A DNA stretch of 64,000 bases from positions 62,001-126,000 of the forward strand of contig JARGEQ010000001.1 in assembly GCA_029211145.1 (NCBI GenBank). The letters run 5' to 3'. Numbering within the stretch: the stretch's first letter is position 1; each line of letters opens with the position of its first letter. Below the pieces are notes generated by a model, which searched no databases, was not told the DNA's origin, and was given only the letters and a program-made list of their open reading frames with translations. Shown here piece by piece: positions 7,654-16,465 of the stretch. This DNA is from Marinimicrococcus flavescens. GTDB lineage: Bacteria > Pseudomonadota > Alphaproteobacteria > Geminicoccales > Geminicoccaceae. Both the position numbers and the translations under genes were made by a program.

Positions 7654-9165
7654 ATGGAACACCTGCTTCCGGCACTCGATCTGGTGCTGAACCTCAATGT
7701 CGGCCTGGCCATCCTGGTCGGCACCGCCTTCGGCATCGTCATGGGCGCGCTGCCGGGCCTCGGCACGGTGCTGGCGATCACCATCGCCCTGCCCTTCACC
7801 TTCTCGATGGCGCCCGCTCCGTCGATCGCCCTCGTGCTCGCGATCTACTGCTCATCCGTCTATGGCGGCTCGATCTCGGCGATCCTGATCAACACGCCCG
7901 GCACCCCGCAATCAGCCGCCACGGTGCTCGACGGCTACCCGATGGCCCTCCGCGGCGACGCCGACAAGGCTTTGGGCTGGGCCACGATAGCCTCGCTGAT
8001 CGGCGGGCTGTTCTCGACCGCGGTCCTGGTCATGGCTGCCCCCCGGCTCGCCCAGTTCGCGCTGAGCTTCGGGCCTATCGAGACCTTCGCGCTGATCGCG
8101 CTCGCTCTCACCTGCATCGCCGGCGTCTCGCGCGGCAGCATGATCAACGGGCTGCTGGCCGGCATCCTGGGGCTCTTCCTCGCCACCGTCGGCACCGACA
8201 CCATGACCGGCTTCGTCCGGTTCGATTTCGGGGTATTCGACCTCGCGGCCGGGATCGAGCTGGTGCCGCTCCTGATCGGCCTCTTCGCGCTTACCGAGGT
8301 GTTCGCGCGGCTCACCATGCCGCAGGACCAGACCGGCGATCTGGAAAAGCGGATCGGCTTCTCGGTGGCCCCCCTCAAGGAATGGCTGCTGCGCTGGAAG
8401 ACCCTGGTCAAGAGCTGCGTGATCGGCACGCTGGTGGGCATCCTGCCCGGCACCGGCGCCTCGACCGCCGCCTTCATCTCCTATTCCGAGGCCAAGCGCA
8501 GCGGCCGCTACCGCGACAAGCTGGGGACCGGCGAGCCCGAGGGGCTGGTCGCCTCCGAGGCCTCCAACAACGCCGTGACGGGCGGCGCCCTGGTGCCGAC
8601 CCTGGCGCTGGGCATTCCCGGAGATCCCTCGACCGCGGTGATGATGTCGGCGCTGATCATCCAGGGCATCCAACCCGGCGTGCGGCTGTTCGCCGACAAT
8701 CCCGAGCTGATGTACGGCTCCTTCATCGTGCTGGCGGCCTGCAACATCGTCATGGCCGTGATGGGTGCCGCGGCGGCCCCGGCCCTTACCCGTATCCTGC
8801 GGATGCCCGAGCCGGTCCTGCTGCCCCTGGTGCTGGTGCTCTCGATCGTCGGCGCCTACGGGGTACGCGGCAACCCGTTCGACCTGCTGACGGCGCTGGT
8901 CGCCGGCATCGTCGGCTTCTTCCTGCGCCTGTGCGGTGTGCCGATGGCCCCCATCGTGATCGGCATGGTGCTGGGACCGACCTTCGAGGAAAACCTGCGC
9001 CAGGGCCTGATCCTCACCGACGGCAGTTTTCTGGCGTTCTTCTCGGGCCACCCGATCGCCGTGGTGCTGCTCGGCGTCACCTTTGTGGTGGTGGTGCTGG
9101 CACTGGTCGGCGAGGCCCGCAGGCGGGGCGAAGCGTCGGCCACCACGGCCCCGATCGCCGGCTGA
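7654..9165 (+). CDS. tctA: Tripartite tricarboxylate transporter large membrane subunit (TctA family)
   Basis: 503 residues with about 11-12 membrane segments. The family signature appears near the N terminus (GIVMGALPGLGTVLAITIALPFTF) and its inverted repeat counterpart at about 265 (VGILPGTGASTAAFISYSEAKR). SVYGGSISAILINTPGTP is another TctA hallmark. It is the transport pore that moves the carboxylate delivered by TctC, driven by an ion gradient. It is the last gene of the plus-strand transporter operon; the next gene converges on it after 13 bases. Confidence 0.95.
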   Translation: MEHLLPALDLVLNLNVGLAILVGTAFGIVMGALPGLGTVLAITIALPFTFSMAPAPSIALVLAIYCSSVYGGSISAILINTPGTPQSAATVLDGYPMALRGDADKALGWATIASLIGGLFSTAVLVMAAPRLAQFALSFGPIETFALIALALTCIAGVSRGSMINGLLAGILGLFLATVGTDTMTGFVRFDFGVFDLAAGIELVPLLIGLFALTEVFARLTMPQDQTGDLEKRIGFSVAPLKEWLLRWKTLVKSCVIGTLVGILPGTGASTAAFISYSEAKRSGRYRDKLGTGEPEGLVASEASNNAVTGGALVPTLALGIPGDPSTAVMMSALIIQGIQPGVRLFADNPELMYGSFIVLAACNIVMAVMGAAAAPALTRILRMPEPVLLPLVLVLSIVGAYGVRGNPFDLLTALVAGIVGFFLRLCGVPMAPIVIGMVLGPTFEENLRQGLILTDGSFLAFFSGHPIAVVLLGVTFVVVVLALVGEARRRGEASATTAPIAG

Positions 9166-9184
9166 GCGGCGCCCCGGCTCAGCC
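9160..9184. terminator. Small symmetric hairpin spanning two convergent stop codons
   Basis: GGCTGAGC at 9160-9167 pairs with GCTCAGCC at 9177-9184. The left arm contains the tctA stop and the right arm the stop of the opposing membrane protein gene. It may serve both transcripts as a terminator, but lacks a T-run. Confidence 0.35.
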
Positions 9185-9988
9185 CTGCTGGCGGGCCGGG
9201 CGCTGGAGCGGGAGCCGGGCCAGCACCAGCATCAGGCTGCTGGCCGCCAGCGAGGCGAGCAGCGCCAGGGGCCAGGCCGTGGCCGGCCCCAGCGCCTCGA
9301 CGGTACCCGCCATGGCCAACGCGAAGGCGGCGAGGCTCATCATGCCCGGCTGGGCCGCCGCCACCGTCGCCCGGGCGACGGGCGCACCGTGCAGCTGGTG
9401 CAAGGTGAGACTGACGATCGACAGCCCGATCGGATAGCCGATCAGCAGGCCCGAGGCGGCCGGACCCCACTGGGCGCCGAGCGTGGTCGCAAGGGCCACG
9501 AGCAGCCCCGCCGCCAGGCCCCGCAGGGCAAGCGCCGCCTTGCCGGGCCGGCTCGCCGCCACCGCAGCGGAAAGCCGCAGCTTCCGGCCGAGCAGGAGGG
9601 CGCCGGCGAGGGCCAGCCCGTAGGCCAGGAGCGCCGGCGGAAGGGCGCGCGGCGCCTGGGTCAGCGCAAGGCCGGCGGCGAGCCAGGCAAGGGCCGCAAC
9701 GGCAAGGCTCGCCACCGCCCCGAGCCGTGCCGCCGCCAGGAGATAGGCTGCGGTGAAGGCGAGGCTGGCCGCCAGGGTATAAAGGACGGCAATCGCCGCT
9801 TCGGCGATGAAGCCCGGCGGCTGCTCGAGGCCGAGAAACAGGAAGCCCGGCGCCAGTACGATCGGCAGGCCCACCGCGATGCCGCCGATCCGCGGCCCGG
9901 CCCGCGCCACGATCAGCGCCACCGCCACCACGACAGCGGCGGTGGCAGCCGTCCGGGCGAGGACGCCCAGCAGGAAGAGGGCGCTCAC
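9179..9988 (-). CDS. Uncharacterised integral membrane protein with internal duplication
   Basis: 269 residues, almost entirely hydrophobic, with about nine membrane helices. The GTG start at 9988 overlaps the amidase stop as GTGA. Two copies of a glycine-proline motif are visible: GPRIGGIAVGLPIVL at 31-45 and GPAASGLLIGYPIGL at 175-189. This suggests two homologous halves, as in many small secondary transporters. No family name can be given with confidence. Translational coupling to the amidase and DUF2848 genes suggests a role in the same pathway, possibly export or uptake of a related compound. Confidence 0.75.
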   Translation of the reverse strand: MSALFLLGVLARTAATAAVVVAVALIVARAGPRIGGIAVGLPIVLAPGFLFLGLEQPPGFIAEAAIAVLYTLAASLAFTAAYLLAAARLGAVASLAVAALAWLAAGLALTQAPRALPPALLAYGLALAGALLLGRKLRLSAAVAASRPGKAALALRGLAAGLLVALATTLGAQWGPAASGLLIGYPIGLSIVSLTLHQLHGAPVARATVAAAQPGMMSLAAFALAMAGTVEALGPATAWPLALLASLAASSLMLVLARLPLQRPARQQG

Positions 9989-11331
9989 GCCCCGCCGCGC
10001 AGCACGTCCTCGATGGCAGCCGCCATCGCCAACAGGCGCTCGTCCTGCCCCTCGCCCGCCATGACCGTGAGCCCCACCGGCAGCGCGCCCTCCGGCTGGC
10101 AGGGCAGGCTCGCGGCGCACAGACCCAGCATGTTGGCGACGGTGGAGTTGCGCAGCACGAGGAGGTTCAGACGGGTGAAGTCGGCATCGTCCTCGAGCTC
10201 GTCGAGGCGGGGTGCCACGATCGGCACCGTGGGAAAAAGCAGGGCATCCCAGGGCCGCATGCGGCGGCGCATCTCGGCGATGGCGGCAGCCCGTCCGTCC
10301 TGGAGTGCCATGTATTCGCTGGCCAGCATGGCGGCGCCGCGCTCGATCCGGCCCCGCACCCGCGGATCGTAGAGCTCCCGCTTCTCGGCCAGCAGGCGGC
10401 GGTGCCAGTGGAAGCTCTCGGCCGCGGTGAAGCCGCCGCCCTCGAAGAGCGTGCCCAGCTCGAGCAGGTTCTCGAAACCGGCCTCCTCGACCCGGGCGCC
10501 CGCCTCGGAAAGCCGTGTCAGCGACTCTGCAAAGGCCTCGGAGACGGCCTCGTCCATGTCGTCGAGCACATAGCTCTGCGGCACCGCAAGACGCAGGCCG
10601 GCCAGCGGCAGCGCTGCCGGCGCACCATGCTCGGGCGCCCCGGCGAGGATTGCGTCGGCCACGGCGCAGCAGCGGATGGTGCGGGCGATCGGGCCGATCG
10701 AATCGAGGGTCCACGAGAGCGGCACCCCGCCGTCCAGCGGCACCCGCCGCTGGGTCGGCTTGAAGCCGGCGAGCCCACACAGGGCCGCCGGGATGCGAAC
10801 CGAGCCGCCGGTGTCGGTGCCGAGGCCCATGGCGGCCATGCCGCCGGCAACCGAGACGGCTGCGCCGGAGGACGAGCCGCCGGGGATCCGCGCCGGGTCG
10901 TGCGGGTTGCCGGGCGTGCCGTAGTGGGGGTTCAGGCCGATGCCGGAATAGGCGAACTCGGTCATGTTGGTGTGGCCGACCAGGACAGCGCCCGCCGCCC
11001 GCAGGCGCGCCACCGCGACGGCGTCGCGCGCCGCCGGCCCGCTGCCGGCAAGGGCGCGCGAGCCGGCCCGGGTCTCGTGGCCTTGGACGTCGAAGAGATC
11101 CTTGATCGAGACCGGCAGGCCGGCCAGCGGCGAGGGTACCACGCCCTGGGCGCGCAGCCGGTCGGCGGCGTCGGCCTGGGCAAGGGCCGCCTCGTCGAAG
11201 GTCCGGGTGAAGACGTGGCGGCCACCCGCTTCCCCGGCACGCGCCAGCGCCTGCTCGGTGAGCTCGCGGCTGGAGGTTCGGCCGTCGCGCAGGGCGCGGG
11301 CGAGATCGTCGATGGTCGCGTCGGGCAGCAT
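9985..11331 (-). CDS. Amidase (amidase-signature family)
   Basis: 448 residues, standard for amidase-signature hydrolases. The complete Ser-cisSer-Lys triad is visible: K77 (GLPVSIKDLFD), S153 in GGSSSGAA and nucleophile S177 in GTDTGGSVRIPA; the 24-residue spacing between the serines is the family norm. It hydrolyses a carboxamide to acid and ammonia; candidates include allophanate-type, aryl or aliphatic amides, with no evidence to choose. GatA is unlikely because gatB and gatC are absent. Cytoplasmic (no signal peptide). It is in an operon with the DUF2848 gene (26 bases upstream) and the membrane protein (4-base overlap). Confidence 0.9.
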   Translation of the reverse strand: MLPDATIDDLARALRDGRTSSRELTEQALARAGEAGGRHVFTRTFDEAALAQADAADRLRAQGVVPSPLAGLPVSIKDLFDVQGHETRAGSRALAGSGPAARDAVAVARLRAAGAVLVGHTNMTEFAYSGIGLNPHYGTPGNPHDPARIPGGSSSGAAVSVAGGMAAMGLGTDTGGSVRIPAALCGLAGFKPTQRRVPLDGGVPLSWTLDSIGPIARTIRCCAVADAILAGAPEHGAPAALPLAGLRLAVPQSYVLDDMDEAVSEAFAESLTRLSEAGARVEEAGFENLLELGTLFEGGGFTAAESFHWHRRLLAEKRELYDPRVRGRIERGAAMLASEYMALQDGRAAAIAEMRRRMRPWDALLFPTVPIVAPRLDELEDDADFTRLNLLVLRNSTVANMLGLCAASLPCQPEGALPVGLTVMAGEGQDERLLAMAAAIEDVLRGGA

Positions 11332-11357
11332 CGCCGCGATTCTCCCAGGCTTGCGCG

Positions 11358-12035
11358 TCAGCTCACGATCGGCAGCGTCTCGATGTCGTAGGCGTGCGTC
11401 AGGCTGCGGCCGCGCACCGGGTCGACCAGCTCCACCTCGAAGCGCGCCGCCGGGCGGATCCCGCCAATGGCGGGCAGCGTGCCGCACAGCATCGCCTGGC
11501 CGGCCTCGAGGCGCGCACCCGGACGGCCGGCATAGCTCTCCATGAGGCTGGTGACCGGCAGCAGACCGGCCACCGCGCCCTCCTGGTAGAGGACCCGCTC
11601 GCCGTCGATCACCGCATGGGCGCGCAGCACGAGCCGGTCCCAGTGGTCCGCCACGTCGGCGAAGCGCCAGACGGTGGCACCCATGGGCTTGGCGCAGAGC
11701 TGCTTGGAAAGGGCGACCGAATGGGCCTCGGCCTCGCGATCGGTGTGATCCGAGGCGACACCCACGAAGATCTCGCCGCCGGCCGCCACCAGCACCGCCT
11801 CGACCTCGCCCGAGCTTTGCGTCCCCACCACCTGGATGTGCGAGGCGGTGGTCAGCAGGCTTGCGGAGACACGGTAGAAGAGGGGTACGCTGGAAGGCCG
11901 CGCCACCCCCAGCGCCTCGAGCTCGACGATGTGATGCTCGACCTGGTCTCGGTCGCGCCCCGCGAACCCGGCGACCACGAGCTCCTCGGGCCGAACCTCG
12001 ACGGACTGTCCTTCAGCCGTGCGCAACTGCAGCAT
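11358..12035 (-). CDS. DUF2848 family protein
   Basis: 225 residues, matching the length and layout of DUF2848 proteins, which are of unknown function. Characteristic segments seen: VAGFAGRDRDQVEHHIVELE near residue 22-41, PLFYRVS, and VASDHTDREAEAHSVALSKQ at about 93-112, where His, Asp, Arg and Glu could form a metal or active site. No signal peptide or membrane segment. A purine-rich GGGGGGAAG ribosome site precedes the ATG. It is first in an operon with an amidase and a membrane protein, beside the tct/ThDP island. The family assignment is from memory of the motif. Confidence 0.72.
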   Translation of the reverse strand: MLQLRTAEGQSVEVRPEELVVAGFAGRDRDQVEHHIVELEALGVARPSSVPLFYRVSASLLTTASHIQVVGTQSSGEVEAVLVAAGGEIFVGVASDHTDREAEAHSVALSKQLCAKPMGATVWRFADVADHWDRLVLRAHAVIDGERVLYQEGAVAGLLPVTSLMESYAGRPGARLEAGQAMLCGTLPAIGGIRPAARFEVELVDPVRGRSLTHAYDIETLPIVS

Positions 12036-12599
12036 CTTCGGCTTCCCCCCTCGTCATGAGCAGCTCTGCCAGCGATTACTGCATCGCTCGCAGCACCGCC
12101 ATAGGCTGCCGGGCTCATCGGCTGCAAAGGAGGCAAGCCATGCTGTAGGAGCTGCCGGATGATGCGGCGAAGCGGCTGCCCGCCTGCGGAGAATCCGGCG
12201 GCTTACGCCCACATCACGCAATGGGCGTATAGGAGTGCACTATCACCCATCATCAGGGGAAAAGAATGAATTTTACCAAAATTCATGATTGATCGGCGGG
12301 CGCCCTGCGTCTACCACGAAGCTGCCTCACAGTTTGAGGCTGCCTATCCGATAATTTCCGCCGTGGAAGGAGACCATCCTTCCCGGCGTTTCTTTTTTCT
12401 AGGGCTCCCACCGATCCTGCCCTGCCGGCTGTTTTCAGCCATCCTACCCACAGGAACCGATGCATCGCGCTCGTTGCCGCGCTCCGGAGATAGCCCGGAC
12501 CGAAGGCGGCCGCCACCAGTAAAATTTCTTAATCGTTATCCACGGCTCGAGCGCATATCATCCTATATCGCCGCCCCCACTCCACGGGGAACCTGGCGC
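12036..12599. other. Long gene-free stretch with five perfect hairpins (possible structured leader or small RNA)
   Basis: The 564 bases between the DUF2848 start and the end of the GbdR-like gene contain no convincing gene and are richer in A/T than their surroundings at 12240-12550. Perfect inverted repeats: 12204-12211/12222-12229 (8 bp), 12266-12274/12278-12286 (9 bp, 3-base loop), 12324-12329/12335-12340 (6 bp), 12365-12371/12377-12383 (7 bp, followed by a T-rich run at 12389-12399) and 12427-12431/12436-12440 (5 bp, TTTT loop). On the plus strand, AAAGGAGG at 12126-12133 precedes an ATG-CTG-TAG, and a 36-codon frame starts at 12159. Neither is supported as a gene. Confidence 0.5.
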
Positions 12600-13664
12600 T
12601 CAGAGCAGCACTGCGGCGGGCCCTGCAGCGGCCGGAGCCGTATCGTGCATCGCGCTGCCCTTCGTAAGCTCGACCGGGGTCACGGTCGTGGCCCGTCGCC
12701 GCTCGGCGCTGGGCGAGCAGCCGAAATGCTCGAAGTAGCTCTTGGAGAAATGCGAGGCGGTGGGAAAGCCGCAGGACAGCGCCACCGCCAGGATCGGCAT
12801 GCTGGTCTGGCGCAGGAGCTGGCGGGCCCGCTGGAGCCGGAGGCCGATATAGTGCTTCATCGGCGGCTTGCCGAGATAGCGGCAGAACAGCCGCTCGAGC
12901 TGACGCGTCGAGGAACCGACCGCGGCCGCCAGCTCGGCACAGCTCAGCGGCTCCTCGATGCGGCTCTCCATCAGCTCGACCACCTCGACTAGTCTCGGGT
13001 GGGCGACGCCCAGGCGGGTGCGCAGATCGATGCGCTGGCGCTCGCCGGGCTCGCGGATGCGGTGATGGATGAGCTGGTCGGTGACCTGTCTCGCCAGCTC
13101 GCCGCCGTGATCGCGGGCGATGATCGACAGCATCATGTCGGTCGCCGCCTCGCCCCCCGCACAGGTGAAGCGGCCGCGGTCGATCTCGAAGAGCTCCTGG
13201 CTCACCTCCAGATGCGGGAACTCGGCCACGAGGCCCGCATGGTTCTCCCAGTGCACGGTGGCACGGTAGCCGTCGAGCAGCCCGGCCCGGGCCAGCACCC
13301 AAGTGCCCGTGCACACCGCCCCGATGGAGGCACCGTGCGAGGAAAGCCGGCGCAGTGCCGCCATCAGCTCGCGGTGGCTGTATTCCTGCACATCGAGGCC
13401 GGAGCAGACGATCGCCGCATCGAGGCGACGGGCGTCGGCAAAGCAGCCGTCGACCCGAAGCTCGACGCTGCTGGAGGCGACCACCGCCTCGCCGGTCTGC
13501 GAGAAGAGGTGCCACGTGTAGAGCGGCCGGCCGGCGGCCCGGTTGGCCAGACGCAGGGGCTCGACCGCCGCGGTGAACGCGGCGAGCGAGAATTGCGGCA
13601 CGAGAAAGAACCCGAAGCTGCGGGTCCTTGCCGCTCCCGCGCCTTGAGGTACCGCTCCCTGCAT
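12600..13664 (-). CDS. gbdR: GlxA-type AraC-family regulator, probable GbdR (glycine betaine catabolism)
   Basis: 354 residues. The N-terminal DJ-1/PfpI (class I glutamine amidotransferase-like) sensor domain covers about 12-180, with the CTGTWVLARAGLLDG segment around its nucleophile elbow. The C-terminal AraC/XylS DNA-binding domain (about 230-335) contains two helix-turn-helix units (SCAELAAAVGSSTRQLERLF and ILAVALSCGFPTASHFSKSY). This architecture is shared by GbdR, the activator of glycine betaine, dimethylglycine and sarcosine catabolic genes in Pseudomonas. It is divergent from dimethylglycine dehydrogenase and sox genes, which supports the assignment. The start at 13664 was chosen because upstream residues are not domain-like. 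Confidence 0.82.
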   Translation of the reverse strand: MQGAVPQGAGAARTRSFGFFLVPQFSLAAFTAAVEPLRLANRAAGRPLYTWHLFSQTGEAVVASSSVELRVDGCFADARRLDAAIVCSGLDVQEYSHRELMAALRRLSSHGASIGAVCTGTWVLARAGLLDGYRATVHWENHAGLVAEFPHLEVSQELFEIDRGRFTCAGGEAATDMMLSIIARDHGGELARQVTDQLIHHRIREPGERQRIDLRTRLGVAHPRLVEVVELMESRIEEPLSCAELAAAVGSSTRQLERLFCRYLGKPPMKHYIGLRLQRARQLLRQTSMPILAVALSCGFPTASHFSKSYFEHFGCSPSAERRRATTVTPVELTKGSAMHDTAPAAAGPAAVLL

Positions 13665-13941
13665 GGCCAACGCGTCCCGCACGCCGGTTGGACGACCCGT
13701 GTGCGCAAGACGCGCCCCGAGGGTGTCAATCTCGCACTCTCGGCCGGCCCGAGGCAGAGCGTCAATCGGTATGAATGCTGGGCCTTGCGACAAATTCCAC
13801 AATCGCGTCCGAGAGACGGCATGACGGAGAAACGACAGTCCCGGTCGGCTTGCCGCTAGACGCGGCAGCGCCCGCTCGCGACCGTGGATGCGGGGCGGAA
13901 AGACCGCCCGGTGCCGGGATTTGATCGAAAGCGGGGACGGC
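13665..13941. promoter_or_regulatory. Divergent promoter region of gbdR and the dimethylglycine/sarcosine operon
   Basis: 277 bases separate the gbdR start and the dimethylglycine dehydrogenase start. The promoters of both genes, and presumably GbdR sites, must lie here. The A/T-richer spot near 13785-13805 (GCGACAAATTCCACAATCGC, with GCGA and TCGC as inverted ends) is the only candidate operator noticed; no clear -35/-10 pair is evident. Confidence 0.35.
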
Positions 13942-16452
13942 ATGGCAACGCAGGCTCGGGTGGTCGTCATCGGCGGCGGCGTCGTGGGGGTCGGCACGCT
14001 CTACCATCTGGCCAAGAAGGGCTGGAGCGACGTGGTGCTGGTCGAGCGCCGGGAGCTCACCTCCGGCTCCACCTGGCACGCGGCCGGTCTGCTGCCGCTC
14101 TTCAACATGAGCTACTCGGTCGGGCAGATCCACAAATACTCGGTGAAGCTCTACGGCTCGCTCGAGGAGGAGACCGGCCAGCCCGTGGGCTTCAAGCGGG
14201 TCTCCAACATCCGCCTCGCCCGCACCCGCGACCGCTGGGACGAGTTCATGACCTACAAGGGCATCGCCGAGACCATCGGCATCGATGTCCGGGTCCTGAG
14301 CCCTGCGCAGGTCAAGGAGGTCTGGCCGCTCTGCGAGACCGAGGGCCTGATCGGTGCCATCCAGCATCCCGACGACGGCTACATCCAGCCGGCCGATCTC
14401 ACCCAGGCCATGGCCAAGGGCGCTCGCGCCCGCGGCGCCACGATCCTGCGCCACACCACCGTCACCGCCATCGAGCAGCAGCCCGACGGCTCGTGGCTCG
14501 TGCGTACCGACAAGGGCGACATCCGCACCGAGCATGTGGTCTCGGCCACCGGCAACTTCGCGCGGCAGACCGGCGCCATGGTGGGGCTCGACCTGCCGGT
14601 GATCCCGGTGGAGCACCAGTACATCGTGACCGAGCCGCATCCCGCGGTCGTCCAGCGCCACCGCCAGGGCCTGCCCGAGATGGGCGTGCTGCGCGAGGCC
14701 GACTCCTCCTGGTACCTGCGCGAGGAGAACGGCGGCTTCATCCTCGGCCCCTATGAGAGGGGCGCTCCCGTCTGCTACGCGGACGGGCCGGATCCGCAGT
14801 CCGAGTACGAGCTCTTCCAGGAGGATCTCGAGCGGCTGGGCCCGCACATCGAGACCGCCATGGAGCGGGTGCCCGCCTTCGGCGAGGTGGGCGTCAAGCA
14901 GGTCTATAACGGCGCCATCGCCTACACGCCCGATGGCAGTCCGATCATCGGCCCGGCCTGGGGGCTCAGGAACTTCTGGCTCAACGAGGGCCATTCCTTC
15001 GGCGTCACCGCGGCGGGCGGGGCCGGCTGGCAGCTGGCCCAGTGGATCAGCGAGGGCGAGCCCTCCATCGACATGACCGGCGTGGACCCGCGCCGCTTCG
15101 GCGCCCATGCCACGCGCGGCTTCCTGCGGGCCAAGAACGAGGAGGCCTACGCAAACGTCTTCACCGTCCACTACCCCGACGAGGAGCGCGCCGCGGCGCG
15201 GCCGCTGCGCCGCACGCCCTGCTACGAGCGCATGAAGGCGCTGGGAGCGGTCTTCGGCGCCTCCTACGGCTGGGAGCGGCCCAACTGGTTCGCGCCGGAG
15301 GGCTACGGGCTGGACGAGGCGGACCTCGAGAAGCCCGAGGTTCTCCTGAACGAGAACCATCCGCCGGTCACGAACGGCCAACGGCCGCGCGAGCGCTGGA
15401 GCTTCCGCCGCTCCAACTATTTCGGCTTCGTCGGCGAGGAGGTGCGCCACGTCCACGAGGCGGTGGGCCTGCAGGACATGAGCCCCTTCGCCAAGTACGA
15501 GATCAGCGGCCCGGGTGCGGAGGCCTTCCTCGACCGGCTGACCACCAACCGCCTGCCGAAGAAGCCGGGGCGGATCGCGCTCACCTACATGCTGGCCGCC
15601 AATGGCGGGGTGCGCTCGGAGTTCACCATCCTGCGCCTGGGCCCCGAGCGCTTCTACATGGTGGGCATGGGCTCGGCCGAGCGCCACGACTGGGACTATC
15701 TGGAGAAGGCGCGGCCGCGCGACGGCTCGGTGGAGATGCAGAAGGTCACCACGCAATATGGCGTGCTGGTGCTGGCGGGCCCGCATGCCCGCGACGTGCT
15801 CCAGAAGCTCACCGACGCGGACCTCTCCAGCGAGGCCTTCCCGTGGCTCACCGGCAAGGCGATCGACGTGGGCCATGCCTGGAGCCGGGCGCTGCGCGTC
15901 AACTATGTGGGCGAGCTGGGCTGGGAGCTGCATCACCCCATCGAGATGCAGGCCACCATCTTCGACCTGCTCATGGAGGCGGGGCGGCCCTTCGGGATCC
16001 GGCCCTACGGGATGCGCGCCATGGACTCCATGCGCATCGAGAAGTCCTACCGCGCCTTGCCCCGCGAGCTTTCCATCGAGTACGCGGCCGACGAGTCGGG
16101 CCTCGAGCGCTTCGTGCGCCCCGAGAAGGGCGACTTCCTCGGCCGCGACGCGCTGCTGGCCTGGCGCGAGCGCGGTGTCGCCAACCGGCTGGTGACCATG
16201 GAGCTTCTGGACGTCACCGATGCCGACGCGCGCGGCTCGGAGCCCATCCACAAGGACGGGAAGCTCGTTGGCCGCTGCACCTCCGGCGGCTATGGCTGGC
16301 GGGTGGAGAAGTCGCTGGCACTGGGCATGGTGCGCCCCGATCTCGGCGAGCCGGGCACGGAGCTCGAGGTCACGATCCTGGGCGAGAAACGGCGCGCCGT
16401 GGTGATACCGGAATCGCCCTTCGACCCGGACAATCTGCGCCTGCGCGCCTGA
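13942..16452 (+). CDS. FAD-dependent dimethylglycine dehydrogenase (DMGDH/sarcosine dehydrogenase family)
   Basis: 836 residues. The N-terminal DAO-type FAD domain has GGGVVG at 11-16; STWHAAGL at 43-50 contains His46, the position that carries covalent FAD in mammalian DMGDH. The C-terminal half (about 430-830) is a GcvT-like tetrahydrofolate domain ending with a barrel of [17 protein letters not shown] type. It demethylates dimethylglycine to sarcosine and transfers the methyl carbon to tetrahydrofolate. Sarcosine dehydrogenase has the same architecture, but the sox genes 13 bases downstream already cover sarcosine, so DMG is the likelier substrate. This mammalian-like enzyme takes the place of the DgcAB pair of Pseudomonas. 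First gene of the dmgdh-soxBDAG operon. Confidence 0.88.
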   Translation: MATQARVVVIGGGVVGVGTLYHLAKKGWSDVVLVERRELTSGSTWHAAGLLPLFNMSYSVGQIHKYSVKLYGSLEEETGQPVGFKRVSNIRLARTRDRWDEFMTYKGIAETIGIDVRVLSPAQVKEVWPLCETEGLIGAIQHPDDGYIQPADLTQAMAKGARARGATILRHTTVTAIEQQPDGSWLVRTDKGDIRTEHVVSATGNFARQTGAMVGLDLPVIPVEHQYIVTEPHPAVVQRHRQGLPEMGVLREADSSWYLREENGGFILGPYERGAPVCYADGPDPQSEYELFQEDLERLGPHIETAMERVPAFGEVGVKQVYNGAIAYTPDGSPIIGPAWGLRNFWLNEGHSFGVTAAGGAGWQLAQWISEGEPSIDMTGVDPRRFGAHATRGFLRAKNEEAYANVFTVHYPDEERAAARPLRRTPCYERMKALGAVFGASYGWERPNWFAPEGYGLDEADLEKPEVLLNENHPPVTNGQRPRERWSFRRSNYFGFVGEEVRHVHEAVGLQDMSPFAKYEISGPGAEAFLDRLTTNRLPKKPGRIALTYMLAANGGVRSEFTILRLGPERFYMVGMGSAERHDWDYLEKARPRDGSVEMQKVTTQYGVLVLAGPHARDVLQKLTDADLSSEAFPWLTGKAIDVGHAWSRALRVNYVGELGWELHHPIEMQATIFDLLMEAGRPFGIRPYGMRAMDSMRIEKSYRALPRELSIEYAADESGLERFVRPEKGDFLGRDALLAWRERGVANRLVTMELLDVTDADARGSEPIHKDGKLVGRCTSGGYGWRVEKSLALGMVRPDLGEPGTELEVTILGEKRRAVVIPESPFDPDNLRLRA

Positions 16453-16465
16453 GAGGCTTCTGCCT

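Noticed and set aside
12159..12269. 36-codon frame after AGGAG in the intergenic stretch
   Set aside because: Too short and without motif; it runs through two inverted repeats, so structure is a better explanation than coding.
12285..12992. Plus-strand open frame over the hairpin region and the end of the GbdR-like gene
   Set aside because: The second half is antisense to conserved AraC domain sequence, and the first half is of A/T-rich intergenic composition with no ribosome site.
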